Shown: positions 43,119-52,277 of the stretch, piece after piece
Layout of the letters: every line of letters begins with the position of its first letter
Numbering within the stretch: the stretch's first letter is position 1
Origin: Paenibacillus algorifonticola
GTDB taxonomy: Bacteria; Bacillota; Bacilli; Paenibacillales; Paenibacillaceae
Length of the DNA: 60,748 bases
Direction of reading: 5' to 3'
Assembly (NCBI RefSeq): GCF_000971975.1
Contig: NZ_LAQO01000048.1
Span: forward strand, 1-60,748
The notes under the pieces: generated by a model
What the model was told of the DNA's origin: nothing
What the model saw: only the letters and a program-made list of their open reading frames with translations
Database searches by the model: none
Made by a program: the position numbers and the translations under genes

Positions 43119-44030
43119 ATGTTCAACCTGGAATGGTATCGGATTTTTCTGCATACAGCACGCTGCAAAAACTTAACAAGAGCGGCGCAGGAGCTGCATA
43201 TTACACAGCCATCGGTCAGCTATGCGATTAAGCAGATGGAGGAGGCTTTGCAGCTCAAATTATTTCACCGGCTGTCGAAGGGCGTCGAGCTTACCGAAGA
43301 AGGGCAGGCACTGCAGGGCTATGTGGAGCAATCCTTTTCCATGCTGGATTCTGCGCAAAAGCATTTGCAAAATATGAAGCTGCTGAACGAGGGTGAAATT
43401 CGCATCGGGGCGAGCGATTCGCTGATTAAGCATCTTTTGCTGCCGCAATTAAATACCTTTCATCGCGATTATCCGGGCATCCGGATTCGTCTTTCGCATG
43501 GGAAGACGCCCGATATTACTACGCGCTTAAGGGAAGGCGAAATCGATTGTGCCATCATCCATCTTCCTATAAATGATTCCCAGCTGAATATTCAGACGCT
43601 TGCTGTGCTGGAAGATTGTTTTGTAGTTGGTGAAGCTTATGCGGAGCTTGCCAGTCGCTCAGCAGCGAATGGCGTCCTGACGATGCAGCAGTTGGCCGAG
43701 CTGCCGCTCCTGTTATTATCTCCGGGCAGCAGCACAAGGGAGTTTGTGGAACAATGGTTCGCGGGCAAGGGACAGGCGGTAAAGCCGGATATGGAGCTTG
43801 GCAGCATTGATTTGCTCGCCCAGTTCGCGAGGCTGGGTTACGGTGCGGCATTCATTAGCCGTTCTTTTGTGCAGGAGGAATTAAATAATGGCACGCTGTT
43901 TGAATTATTTGTAGAAGATCCGCTTCCGCCCCGAAGCATCGGACTTGCCGTACGGCAGGACAGGAAGCTGTCTGTTGCAGCTGAACGCTTCGTCCAGCTG
44001 TTCATGCCTGCTAGTGATGATGGATATTAG
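43119..44030 (+). CDS. LysR-family transcriptional regulator
   Basis: 303 residues. N-terminal winged helix FNLEWYRIFLHTARCKNLTRAAQELHITQPSVSYAIKQME, linker helix and a type 2 periplasmic-binding-like effector domain (EIRIGASDSLIKHLLLPQL and GYGAAFISRSFVQEEL). AGAGGTGG precedes ATG 43119. It is divergent from aroA-aroC with about 105 bases between the start codons. LysR proteins typically control such divergent neighbours, so it is expected to sense a small molecule and activate the two shikimate genes. Confidence 0.9.
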   Translation: MFNLEWYRIFLHTARCKNLTRAAQELHITQPSVSYAIKQMEEALQLKLFHRLSKGVELTEEGQALQGYVEQSFSMLDSAQKHLQNMKLLNEGEIRIGASDSLIKHLLLPQLNTFHRDYPGIRIRLSHGKTPDITTRLREGEIDCAIIHLPINDSQLNIQTLAVLEDCFVVGEAYAELASRSAANGVLTMQQLAELPLLLLSPGSSTREFVEQWFAGKGQAVKPDMELGSIDLLAQFARLGYGAAFISRSFVQEELNNGTLFELFVEDPLPPRSIGLAVRQDRKLSVAAERFVQLFMPASDDGY

Positions 44031-44205
44031 ACTTGCCAAACTCACCCGGTAAATCCGAATATGTTCCATCAGCATCCGTACATTGTTCATGGCGCCTGCG
44101 GGTGTGATTTTGTACCATAAAGAAAAAGCGTTCTCTGCACAACCTAGTGCAGTAGCGGTTGATCGGATGATCACCCTATCCATAGAGGACAGAAAAGGTG
44201 GCCAT

Positions 44206-45492
44206 ATGAGCACAGCGAGCAGGCAGCTGCCCCGTAAACTGACAATTACGATGTGGGATTTCTCTTGGTATACGATGACGACGCCGGGGGAGCCTTATAG
44301 CGATTTAGCTGCAAGATATAAAGAGGCGGTAGAGCGCGGCTACAATACGATTCGCATTTGTGCGATGCCATTGATGCTGTTTACGGAATCGGGCGTTCGC
44401 CCTGGACCGCTGCGCTTCGGCAATTTGGGCGAGGTGGGGCAGCGGACACGCTGGTACAATTGCAAAGGCGGGGCGGAGCTGGACGGGCATGCGCAGCTAT
44501 TGGAGCTGTTCAAGCAGGCGAAGGCTCACAACTGCTATATTATTCTTTCCTCGTGGGAATACCAGCAAAGCCCGAGCTTTCTGGCGGAGCCCGATTTGCG
44601 CGATTTGCTGGCGGATATTCCGCCGGACCAGCGCTTTATGGCGCTGGCGAAGTCGATGGATCAGCTCATTCAATATGTGAAGGCAGCGGGCTATGGCGAG
44701 CAGATCGCTTATGCCGAGCTGCATAATGAGGTTGAATTTGGACAGCTGACCGACATTGCAATCGAGCAGGGCGTTGCCGCCTCGAACACGCCGGGCCTCG
44801 TGCAGAAGATGCAGACCTTTATTGAAGAAGCGGTCGCCTTTCTCCGCGAGCAGCATCCCGAGCTGTTAATGACGGCAAGCTATACGCTGAATGAGGCTTA
44901 CCCGAAAGCTTATGTGGCGCGAAATATGCAGGTGGCCCATTTTCATCTGTATATTAAAGGCGTGCTGCAGGAGCTGATGGATCGAACAGGCATCGACAAT
45001 GAAGCGGTGCCGTTTCCAAATGGGCTGGTGCAATCGCTGCTGCGGGAAGATGCGCCGCCGTTCGAGAGCTGGCAGCTTCCCGCAGGCCAGGAATGGCGGA
45101 TGCAGGGCAATCCGGTCGGCATGAAGCTGCTTTATCTCCATGATTGGGCCGACCCGGATCAATGGGATTTATATTTGTACGACCATTATGGCAGCCATAA
45201 GCTGGCGATGCTCCAGAAGGCGGATTTCCGTTTTGAGGAGCTGCATGAATGGGCGGGGCAAACGGAGCTTCCTATCGTCATTGGCGAAGGTTATGTGGGC
45301 TACACGCCGCTGCATGCAGGCTTTGAGGAAGGACCAGTCGGCAAATTTATAGCCGAATATGCCATTCGCAAAGGGATGAAGCTAGGCTTCTGGGGCATGG
45401 TGCTCTGCTCCAACTGCGCCCCTCATCATCCGTTTTGGAACGATATTGCGTGGCAGCAGAAGTGGAACCGGTTTATTTTGGAATCGGAATAG
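44206..45492 (+). CDS. Cellulase-like TIM-barrel protein, cytoplasmic
   Basis: 428 residues without a signal peptide, starting at ATG 44206 (AAAAGGTGG upstream); a longer frame from 44083 has no binding site. KLTITMWDFSWYTMTTPGEPY opens a barrel; the acid/base Glu is probably in YAELHNEVEF and the nucleophile Glu in PIVIGEGYVG, as in clan GH-A cellulase-like enzymes. The protein resembles the Paenibacillus cellulase-like family of unknown substrate. It probably acts on imported oligosaccharides. It follows the LysR gene and is not obviously in an operon with it. Confidence 0.7.
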   Translation: MSTASRQLPRKLTITMWDFSWYTMTTPGEPYSDLAARYKEAVERGYNTIRICAMPLMLFTESGVRPGPLRFGNLGEVGQRTRWYNCKGGAELDGHAQLLELFKQAKAHNCYIILSSWEYQQSPSFLAEPDLRDLLADIPPDQRFMALAKSMDQLIQYVKAAGYGEQIAYAELHNEVEFGQLTDIAIEQGVAASNTPGLVQKMQTFIEEAVAFLREQHPELLMTASYTLNEAYPKAYVARNMQVAHFHLYIKGVLQELMDRTGIDNEAVPFPNGLVQSLLREDAPPFESWQLPAGQEWRMQGNPVGMKLLYLHDWADPDQWDLYLYDHYGSHKLAMLQKADFRFEELHEWAGQTELPIVIGEGYVGYTPLHAGFEEGPVGKFIAEYAIRKGMKLGFWGMVLCSNCAPHHPFWNDIAWQQKWNRFILESE

Positions 45493-45540
45493 ATTCGTGC
45501 AGCAATTATAGCTCAAGCAGAAATCAAATAGAGCGAGACG

Positions 45541-45592
45541 AAAGCTTCTTTTTCGAACATGCCGGGGGCATGCGGGGAAAGAGGCTTTTTCT
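45541..45592 (+). terminator. Terminator after the cellulase-like gene
   Basis: AAAGCTTCTTT (45541-45551) pairs imperfectly with AAAGAGGCTTT (45578-45588), with an inner CATGCC/GGCATG stem, and TTTTCTCTCTCC follows. Confidence 0.6.
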
Positions 45593-45674
45593 CTCTCCAA
45601 CCGCGCGCCTATTTGCTATAATCGGTATAGATGATCTTATTTACCATTCTAATAGGCGAGAGGAAGATACATAT

Positions 45675-47006
45675 ATGCAATTGCTGAAAGGGCAAAAAGC
45701 GGACGTGACCAAAGGGAGAAGCCTCGGCAAGCTGGCTGTCCGGTTTGGCTGGAAAGCTGGAAAAAGCGAGCTAGGCATCGATGCTGCGGCGTTTCTGCTG
45801 TCAGAGCGCGGCCGCTGCGAGCGGGATGAGGATTTTATTTTTTATGGCAATCCTTTAGCGGCGAATGGCGCTGCCGAGCATAAATCAAGCGGCCAGCAGC
45901 TTGGCACGGAAGCAGGCGATCAGGAAGTAATCGAGCTTGTGCTTGGGCGCCTGCCGGAGCAAATAGCGAAAGCAGCCTTTACGGTGACGATTTATGATGG
46001 CGAGCAGCTCGGGCATGCTTTTCAGGATGTTACGGGACTTTATGTGCGGCTGGTTAACCTGGACACGGGGGAAGAGCTGCTGCGCTACGAGTACGGTGCG
46101 GATTTGGTGAAGGAGACGGCGGTCGTAGCAGGGGAGCTGTACCGTCACAATGGCGAGTGGAAGTTTAGCGCGATCGGCAGCGGCTTTAACGGCGGTCTTG
46201 CCGCATTATGCCTGAATTATGGGCTGGAGCTGGAAGGAAATGCGGCAGCGGGCGAGGACGGGGAATCCCAAGCTTATGCTCGGGCAGAGGCTGCTGCGGC
46301 CGCGACAATGGAAGCACCTGTACAAACCGCCTCGCTTAGCAAAATCGATTTCCGCAAAAAGCTCGTGCAATACACACTGGAGAAAAAGCAGTTGACGAAC
46401 GTCGTTGCCAGAGTAGGCATCGTGCTGGATATTTCCGGCTCCATGCAGACGCTGTATAAAAACGGTACCGTTCAGGAAGTTGTTGAGCGGATTTTGGCTG
46501 TCGCCTGTAAGTTCGATGACAACGGTACGCTCGACGTGTGGGTGTATGATAATGAATACAGCCGTTTGCCGTCAGTAACGGAGCGCGATTTTGGCCAATA
46601 TGTCGATAAGCATATTTTAAACAATGACCGCATTCATAAGTTCGGGCGCAATAATGAGCCTCCAGTTATGGAGGATGTGATTCGCAAATATACAGTCGAG
46701 GAAAACGATCCAACGCCTGTGTTCATTATTTTTATTAACGACGGCGGGGTAGTGAAGTCGATTAAGCATACGATTACCCACTCGGCGGTGCAGCCGATTT
46801 TCTGGCAGTTTGTCGGCATTGGAAACTCCAATTTCGAAGTATTGAAGCGGCTGGATACGATGGAGGGGCGAATCGTAGATAACGCGAGCTTTTTCCATTT
46901 GGACGATATTGCAGCTGTGTCGGATGAGGACTTGTATGATCAACTGCTGAATGAGTTCCCGATGTGGATAAAAGCGGCGAAGGAACAACGTATTATTCGG
47001 CCATAA
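45675..47006 (+). CDS. TerD-vWA fusion protein (TerF-like)
   Basis: 443 residues from ATG 45675 (AGAGGAAG upstream). Residues 1-190 are a TerD domain: LAVRFGWKAG, then GIDAAAFLLSERGRCERDEDFIFYGN with the acidic calcium-binding pattern. After an Ala/Glu linker (EAAAAATMEAP), residues about 235-440 are a von Willebrand A domain with MIDAS motif VLDISGSMQTL (D-x-S-x-S). TerD proteins are tied to tellurite and stress resistance. Here the gene stands alone, without the terZABCDE neighbours. Both domains look intact, suggesting calcium- or magnesium-dependent protein binding in the cytoplasm. Confidence 0.85.
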   Translation: MQLLKGQKADVTKGRSLGKLAVRFGWKAGKSELGIDAAAFLLSERGRCERDEDFIFYGNPLAANGAAEHKSSGQQLGTEAGDQEVIELVLGRLPEQIAKAAFTVTIYDGEQLGHAFQDVTGLYVRLVNLDTGEELLRYEYGADLVKETAVVAGELYRHNGEWKFSAIGSGFNGGLAALCLNYGLELEGNAAAGEDGESQAYARAEAAAAATMEAPVQTASLSKIDFRKKLVQYTLEKKQLTNVVARVGIVLDISGSMQTLYKNGTVQEVVERILAVACKFDDNGTLDVWVYDNEYSRLPSVTERDFGQYVDKHILNNDRIHKFGRNNEPPVMEDVIRKYTVEENDPTPVFIIFINDGGVVKSIKHTITHSAVQPIFWQFVGIGNSNFEVLKRLDTMEGRIVDNASFFHLDDIAAVSDEDLYDQLLNEFPMWIKAAKEQRIIRP

Positions 47007-47021
47007 AATAAAGAAAGCTTA

Positions 47022-47086
47022 CTCTGAACCGAAACGACTCAAAGGCCACTGCTGCTGGCTGGAGCGTCGGGGTTCAGAGCTTTTTT
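47022..47086 (+). terminator. Terminator after the TerD-vWA gene
   Basis: CTCTGAACC (47022-47030) pairs with GGTTCAGAG (47071-47079), with additional inner pairing, followed by CTTTTTT. Confidence 0.85.
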
Positions 47087-47167
47087 GCGTGCAGTGGATT
47101 CCAAATAACTGATTTTTATATGAAAATATATCCATTTTATATAGTGCTTGGCTTAAATCTTATGTGC

Positions 47168-47186
47168 TAAAATGAAAGCGTATACA
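47168..47186 (+). promoter_or_regulatory. cre site over the -10 of the GH74 gene
   Basis: ATGAAAGCGTATACA (47172-47186) is a full match to the CcpA cre consensus WTGNAANCGNWWNCA. It overlaps a TAAAAT -10 (47168-47173). CcpA bound here would shut the promoter when glucose or another preferred sugar is present. Confidence 0.8.
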
Positions 47187-47266
47187 TTTGGAAGGGAGTG
47201 GGTGCTCATCCATTTTTATATTTTAGGTGTTTGCGTTATATCATTCCAATTGAGGAGGGTATTCAT

Positions 47267-50173
47267 TTGATCAAACATTCAATGCGCAAGCTGGGCACGC
47301 TGGCCCTAGCGATCACCGTTGTCGCCAGCACGGTAATAATCGGAAACCCGTTGCAGGCGCAAGCTGCGCCGAGTGAAGCGTACACGTGGAAAAATGTAGT
47401 GACTGGAGGGGGCGGCGGCTTCGTCCCGGGATTTGTTTTTAATAAAAAAGAGCCTGGGCTGCTATATGCCCGGACGGATGTGGGCGGTGCTTATCGCTAT
47501 AACGAGGCGACAGGCAGTTGGAAGGCGCTGCTGGACCACGTGGGCTGGGATGAGTGGAATAAGACCGGCGTAGATGCGCTGGCAACGGATCCGGTTGATC
47601 CGAATCGCCTGTATATTGCGGCTGGCGCCTATACGAATGATTGGGACCCGCATAACGGCTATATTATGCGCTCCACCGACAAGGGGGACACTTGGCAGGA
47701 AACGCAGCTGCCCTTCAAGATAGGCGGCAATATGCCTGGGCGGTCGATGGGCGAGCGGCTGATGGTTGACCCGAATAAAAATAATATCCTTTATTTTGGA
47801 GCGCGCAGCGGCAATGGTTTGTGGAAAAGTACGGACTATGGCGTGACATGGAGCAAAGTAACCGCGTTCCCGAATCCGGGCAATTTTGTGGAGGACCCGA
47901 CTTATCCTTATTTAGCGGATATTATGGGACTAGCCTGGATTACGTTTGACGAATCGACGGGTTCGCCCGGCAGCGCAACACAGACGATTTATGTGGGCGT
48001 AGCGGATACAGCGAGCAGCATTTACCGCAGTACGGACGGCGGGACAACCTGGTCAGCTGTTGCGGGACAGCCGACTGGCTATTTGCCGCATCATGGCGAG
48101 CTGGATTCGAATGGGCAGCTTTATGTTACGTACAGCAATGGTACAGGCCCGTATAACGGCTCGAAGGGCGATGTGTGGAGGCTGAATACAGCAACTGGCG
48201 TGTGGACGAACATTAGCCCAGTACCTTCAAGCAGCGCTGATAATTATTTCGGCTATGGCGGCCTTGCGGTGGATGCCCAGAATCCGGGCACACTGATCGT
48301 CGCAACGCTAAATTCATGGTACCCGGACGCAAACCTTTATCGCAGTACGGATAGCGGCGCAACGTGGAAGCCGATTTGGCAGTATGGTGCTTACCCGAAC
48401 CGCGACTTCTCGTACACACAGGATATTTCGGCAGCGCCATGGCTCGATTGGGGCGTAAGTTCTGCGCCGCCCGAAGTATCGCCTAAGCTCGGCTGGATGA
48501 TTGGCGATATTGAAATTGATCCTTTCAACTCTGACCGCATGCTATATGGCACAGGCGCTACGGTGTACGGCACGACGAACTTGACGGCTTGGGATAGCGG
48601 CGGCAAAGTGGCTTTGTCTGTTATGGCCAAGGGCATTGAGGAAACGTCAATCAAAGAATTGATTAGCCCGCCGACTGGCGCTCACCTGCTAAGCGCCATG
48701 CTTGATGTTTCAGGCTACCGACATAATGATTTAACGGCGGCACCTGCAAAAATGTTCATTAGTCCAAGCAGCTCCACTAGCATAGACTTCGCTGAACTAA
48801 ACGCTGGATTCATTGCGCGCGTTGGAAATGCAGACAAGGCGAAATATCCTAATGAAAAATCGATTGCTCTGTCCTACGATGGCGGAACGAACTGGTATAG
48901 CCCGAATGCAGAGCCCTCCGCAACAAAGGGCGGCGGCTTTATAGCCGTTGCGGCTGACAACAGCTCGCTCGTATGGAGCACCTCTGATGTAGGCGTTTAT
49001 TATTCCAAAACGACCGGCAACTCATGGACAGCAAGCACAGGCATTCCAGCCGGTGCAAGAGTGATCTCAGACCGCGTCAACAAAAACAAATTTTATGCGG
49101 CAGCCGCAGGCAAGTTCTATGTAAGCACCGACGGTGGCGCGACGTTCACCATGTCGGCAGCAGCAGGACTTCCAGCAGAAGGAAACGTAAGATTTAAAGC
49201 GCTTCCAGGTGTGGAAGGCGATATTTGGCTGGCTGGAGGCAACGAGGACAGCGGCGTATACGGGTTGTGGCATTCGACGAACTCAGGTGCATCGTTTACG
49301 AAGCTTAGCAACGTCGAGGAAGCAGATGTCGTTGGCTTCGGTATGGCAGCGCCAGGCCAGACGTATCCTGCACTTTATGTATCGGCGCAAATCGATCAAG
49401 TCAGAGGATTTTTCCGCTCCGATAATGGCGGGGCAAATTGGGTGAGAATTAATGATGACCAGCATCAATATGCGTTTACTGGCGAAACGATCACGGGCGA
49501 TCCGCGCATCTTCGGACGCGTCTATATCGGCACGAATGGCCGCGGAATCATCTATGGCGATACGGTGAATGGCCCAACTCCTACACCGACGCCAACGGCG
49601 ACACCAACGCCAACGGCGACACCAACGCCAACGGCGACACCGACACCGACACCAACGGCGACACCGACACCAACTCCAACAGCGACACCGACGCCAACAG
49701 CGACTCCGTCCCCGGCAGGCAGCTTTAAAGTGCAGCTGTTTAACGGCGGAACATCGGCAACAGCGAACACGCTTAGCCCGAAGATCAAGCTGGTCAATAC
49801 AGGCACAAGCTCACTTAATCTGGCCGATGTGACGCTCCGTTATTATTACACGATAGACGGCGAGGAAGGCCAAAGCTTCTGGTGCGACTGGTCGACCGTT
49901 GGCAGTGCCAACGTCCATGCTTCCTTCGTCAAGCTGCCGACGGCCGTAACGGGAGCAGACTACTACGTTGAAATTAGCTTTGCCAGCGCAGCAGGCTCCG
50001 TGGCGGCAGGCCAAAGCATTGAGCTGCAAACGCGGATTTCGAAAAACAATTGGAGCAACTACACACAAACGGGCGATTATTCGTTCAATTCCAGCGCGAC
50101 AAGCTATGTAGACTGGGACAAAGCTACCGGGTATGCAGCGGGCAGCAAGCAATGGGGCGTAGAGCCATCTTAA
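47267..50173 (+). CDS. GH74 endo-xyloglucanase with Pro-Thr linker and CBM3
   Basis: 968 residues from TTG 47267, which follows GAGGAGGG; the upstream ATG at 47198 has no site. Signal peptide LGTLALAITVVASTVIIGNPLQAQA. The GH74 domain is two seven-bladed propellers of BNR-like repeats (YRSTDGGTTWSAV, YRSTDSGATWKPI). Catalytic Asp71 is in ARTDVGGAYR and Asp414 in WMIGDIEIDPFNSDR, matching the two Asp of known GH74 enzymes. A PT/PTAT linker (about 770-815) leads to a C-terminal cellulose-binding CBM3. It cuts xyloglucan outside the cell. A cre site covers its promoter and a terminator follows. Confidence 0.93.
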   Translation: MIKHSMRKLGTLALAITVVASTVIIGNPLQAQAAPSEAYTWKNVVTGGGGGFVPGFVFNKKEPGLLYARTDVGGAYRYNEATGSWKALLDHVGWDEWNKTGVDALATDPVDPNRLYIAAGAYTNDWDPHNGYIMRSTDKGDTWQETQLPFKIGGNMPGRSMGERLMVDPNKNNILYFGARSGNGLWKSTDYGVTWSKVTAFPNPGNFVEDPTYPYLADIMGLAWITFDESTGSPGSATQTIYVGVADTASSIYRSTDGGTTWSAVAGQPTGYLPHHGELDSNGQLYVTYSNGTGPYNGSKGDVWRLNTATGVWTNISPVPSSSADNYFGYGGLAVDAQNPGTLIVATLNSWYPDANLYRSTDSGATWKPIWQYGAYPNRDFSYTQDISAAPWLDWGVSSAPPEVSPKLGWMIGDIEIDPFNSDRMLYGTGATVYGTTNLTAWDSGGKVALSVMAKGIEETSIKELISPPTGAHLLSAMLDVSGYRHNDLTAAPAKMFISPSSSTSIDFAELNAGFIARVGNADKAKYPNEKSIALSYDGGTNWYSPNAEPSATKGGGFIAVAADNSSLVWSTSDVGVYYSKTTGNSWTASTGIPAGARVISDRVNKNKFYAAAAGKFYVSTDGGATFTMSAAAGLPAEGNVRFKALPGVEGDIWLAGGNEDSGVYGLWHSTNSGASFTKLSNVEEADVVGFGMAAPGQTYPALYVSAQIDQVRGFFRSDNGGANWVRINDDQHQYAFTGETITGDPRIFGRVYIGTNGRGIIYGDTVNGPTPTPTPTATPTPTATPTPTATPTPTPTATPTPTPTATPTPTATPSPAGSFKVQLFNGGTSATANTLSPKIKLVNTGTSSLNLADVTLRYYYTIDGEEGQSFWCDWSTVGSANVHASFVKLPTAVTGADYYVEISFASAAGSVAAGQSIELQTRISKNNWSNYTQTGDYSFNSSATSYVDWDKATGYAAGSKQWGVEPS
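49573..49716 (+). repeat. Tandem repeat coding a Pro-Thr linker
   Basis: Short ACACCGACGCCAACGGCG-like units repeat about eight times and encode PTPTPTATPTPTATP. It is an interdomain linker of the GH74 protein; the imperfect units suggest recombination-driven length change. Confidence 0.85.
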
Positions 50174-50190
50174 TTTGAAAAAGAGTAAGG

Positions 50191-50227
50191 GGCTCATGCG
50201 CCGGTTCATACGGTGCATGAGCCTTTT
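50191..50227 (+). terminator. Terminator after the GH74 gene
   Basis: GGCTCATGCGCCG (50191-50203) pairs with CGGTGCATGAGCC (50211-50223), loop GTTCATA, tail TTTTATG. Confidence 0.9.
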
Positions 50228-50372
50228 ATGCTGGTGCTGCCGCTATTTTTGGTCACCAAAGTGATAGAAAAGAGGTAACGATTCGACTAGTTTCGAGGCG
50301 GCTCCCTGCTTGATAATAGAAGTATAGCGATTCCATTTCAGATGAAAAAAATCCAAAAGGAGGCTATTACGT

Positions 50373-52277
50373 ATGAAGCAGCAGCTTAAACGGTTAATGA
50401 TTTTTTCACTGGCGCTAGCTATGGTCTGCGGGTGGACGACGGCCGATACGAAGGCCAGCGCCGCAGATAGCGATGCTTTCGTTACAACATCAGGCAGCAA
50501 GTTTCAGCTGGATGGCGAAGACTTTTATTTTGCCGGAACGAACAATTATTATTTCCACTATAAGTCGCAAAAAATGGTCGATGACGTGTTTGCCGACATG
50601 GTGGCGATGAATCTCAAGGTGATCCGAATTTGGGGCTTCCATAATGGACAGCCGCAGGACAATGCCGTCCTACAGCCAACTCCCGGCGTATATGACGAAT
50701 CGGGTTTTACCAAGCTGGATTATGCGATTTATAAGGCAGGACAGTCGGGCGTTAAGCTGGTTATTCCATTTGTGAACAATTGGGATGATTTTGGCGGCAT
50801 GAATCAGTATGTTGCGTGGTTTAATGCCGGCTCGCATGATGCTTTCTATACGAATGCTTCTATTAAACAAGCATATAAAAACTATGTAAACTACATGCTC
50901 AACCGAGTGAATACGTACACAGGCGTTAAATATAAAGATGATCCAGCCATTATGGCATGGGAGCTGGCGAATGAGCCGCGGGCCCAATCCGACACAACGG
51001 GCAACAAGCTTGTTAATTGGGCGGATGAGATGAGCACCTATGTCAAATCGCTTGATACGAATCATTTGGTGGCTGTAGGCGATGAAGGCTTTTATAACAT
51101 TCCGGGGCATTCGGACTGGATGTATGGCGGCGGGGAAGGCGTTGATTGGGAAAGGCTGATTACGCTGCCCAATATTGATTACGGCACGTTTCACTTGTAT
51201 CCGGATCATTGGAACCGTACAGCGGAATGGGGCACGCAGTGGATTATTGATCATATCGAGGACGGCAATGCGGCGCAAAAGCCAGTCGTGCTGGAGGAAT
51301 TCGGCTATCAAAATCAGGCGACCCGCAATCAGGTTTATGCCGCTTGGCTCGGTGCGGTCGAGCAATATGGCGGAGCGGGCAGCCAATTTTGGATTTTAAC
51401 CGGCATTCAGGATGATGATACGCTGTATCCGGATTATGATGGCTTCCGCGTCGTGTATCCAAGCGCGACGGCTACGCTGCTGACTAATCACGCGAATGTG
51501 ATGAATGCCAAGTCGGGCGGCGGGGGAACTGGGCCGACACCGACTGCGCCGCAAGGCGTAACGGCAACGGCAGGCAATGGACAGACGGCGCTGTCCTGGC
51601 AGGCGGTAAGCGGAGCGACCAGCTACAATATCAAGCGCGCGGCTTCAAGTACGGGCCCCTTCGCGACAGTGGGTACGACAAGCAGTACCACTTATGTGAA
51701 TACGGGACTGGTCAATGGAACGACTTACTACTATACGGTTAGTGCGGTGAACAGCGCGGGCGAATCGGGGAACTCCTTGCAGGCGAGTGCAACGCCAGCC
51801 CTCCCGAATACGGGCACGAGCGAGCTCAAGGTCCAATACAAAAACGGCGATTCTGCCGCTTTGGACAATCAGCTAAAGCCGCAACTGCGCATCGTCAATT
51901 CGGGCACAACGGCAGTGCCGCTTCATGAGCTCACCATTCGTTATTGGTATTCGGCAGATGGCACGCAGCCGCAAACCTTTGACTGTGACTATGCGACAGT
52001 TGGTTGCTCGAATCTTAGCGGCAGCATTGCCACGTCAGGCAAGACGAGTGCAAATGCCGACTCTTATTTGGAAATCAGCTTCGGCACGGGTACCGGAAAT
52101 GTCACTGCTGGCGGCCATACTGGGGAAATGCAGACGCGTATTCATAAAAATGATTGGTCCAACTATATGGAGACCAATGACTATTCGTATAATGCGGCAA
52201 ATACGGCCTTTGCCGATGCCAGCCGCGTCACCTTGTATCGCAGCGGGGTGCTTGTATGGGGAGAGGAGCCGTCGTGA
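50373..52277 (+). CDS. GH5 endo-beta-1,4-mannanase with FN3 and CBM3
   Basis: 634 residues. Signal peptide MIFSLALAMVCGWTTADTKASA. The GH5 barrel (about 35-385) contains FAGTNNYYFHYKSQKMVDDVF and MNLKVIRIWGFHNG, which mark the mannanase-like GH5 branch. Acid/base E201 is in WELANEPRAQ and nucleophile E309 in VLEEFGYQ. A Gly-rich linker leads to a fibronectin type III domain (about 392-475) and a CBM3 (about 483-634) closely similar in layout to that of the GH74 protein. AAAAGGAGG precedes ATG 50373. The two secreted enzymes together attack hemicellulose bound to cellulose. Confidence 0.9.
   Translation: MKQQLKRLMIFSLALAMVCGWTTADTKASAADSDAFVTTSGSKFQLDGEDFYFAGTNNYYFHYKSQKMVDDVFADMVAMNLKVIRIWGFHNGQPQDNAVLQPTPGVYDESGFTKLDYAIYKAGQSGVKLVIPFVNNWDDFGGMNQYVAWFNAGSHDAFYTNASIKQAYKNYVNYMLNRVNTYTGVKYKDDPAIMAWELANEPRAQSDTTGNKLVNWADEMSTYVKSLDTNHLVAVGDEGFYNIPGHSDWMYGGGEGVDWERLITLPNIDYGTFHLYPDHWNRTAEWGTQWIIDHIEDGNAAQKPVVLEEFGYQNQATRNQVYAAWLGAVEQYGGAGSQFWILTGIQDDDTLYPDYDGFRVVYPSATATLLTNHANVMNAKSGGGGTGPTPTAPQGVTATAGNGQTALSWQAVSGATSYNIKRAASSTGPFATVGTTSSTTYVNTGLVNGTTYYYTVSAVNSAGESGNSLQASATPALPNTGTSELKVQYKNGDSAALDNQLKPQLRIVNSGTTAVPLHELTIRYWYSADGTQPQTFDCDYATVGCSNLSGSIATSGKTSANADSYLEISFGTGTGNVTAGGHTGEMQTRIHKNDWSNYMETNDYSYNAANTAFADASRVTLYRSGVLVWGEEPS

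Noticed and set aside
49573..49716. Repeat array as possible CRISPR or regulatory repeat
   Set aside because: The units have no spacers and keep the reading frame of the GH74 protein, so it is a protein linker.
49552..49806. Gly-Val repeat frame on the minus strand
   Set aside because: It is the reverse reading of the Pro-Thr linker DNA of the GH74 gene, a composition artefact.
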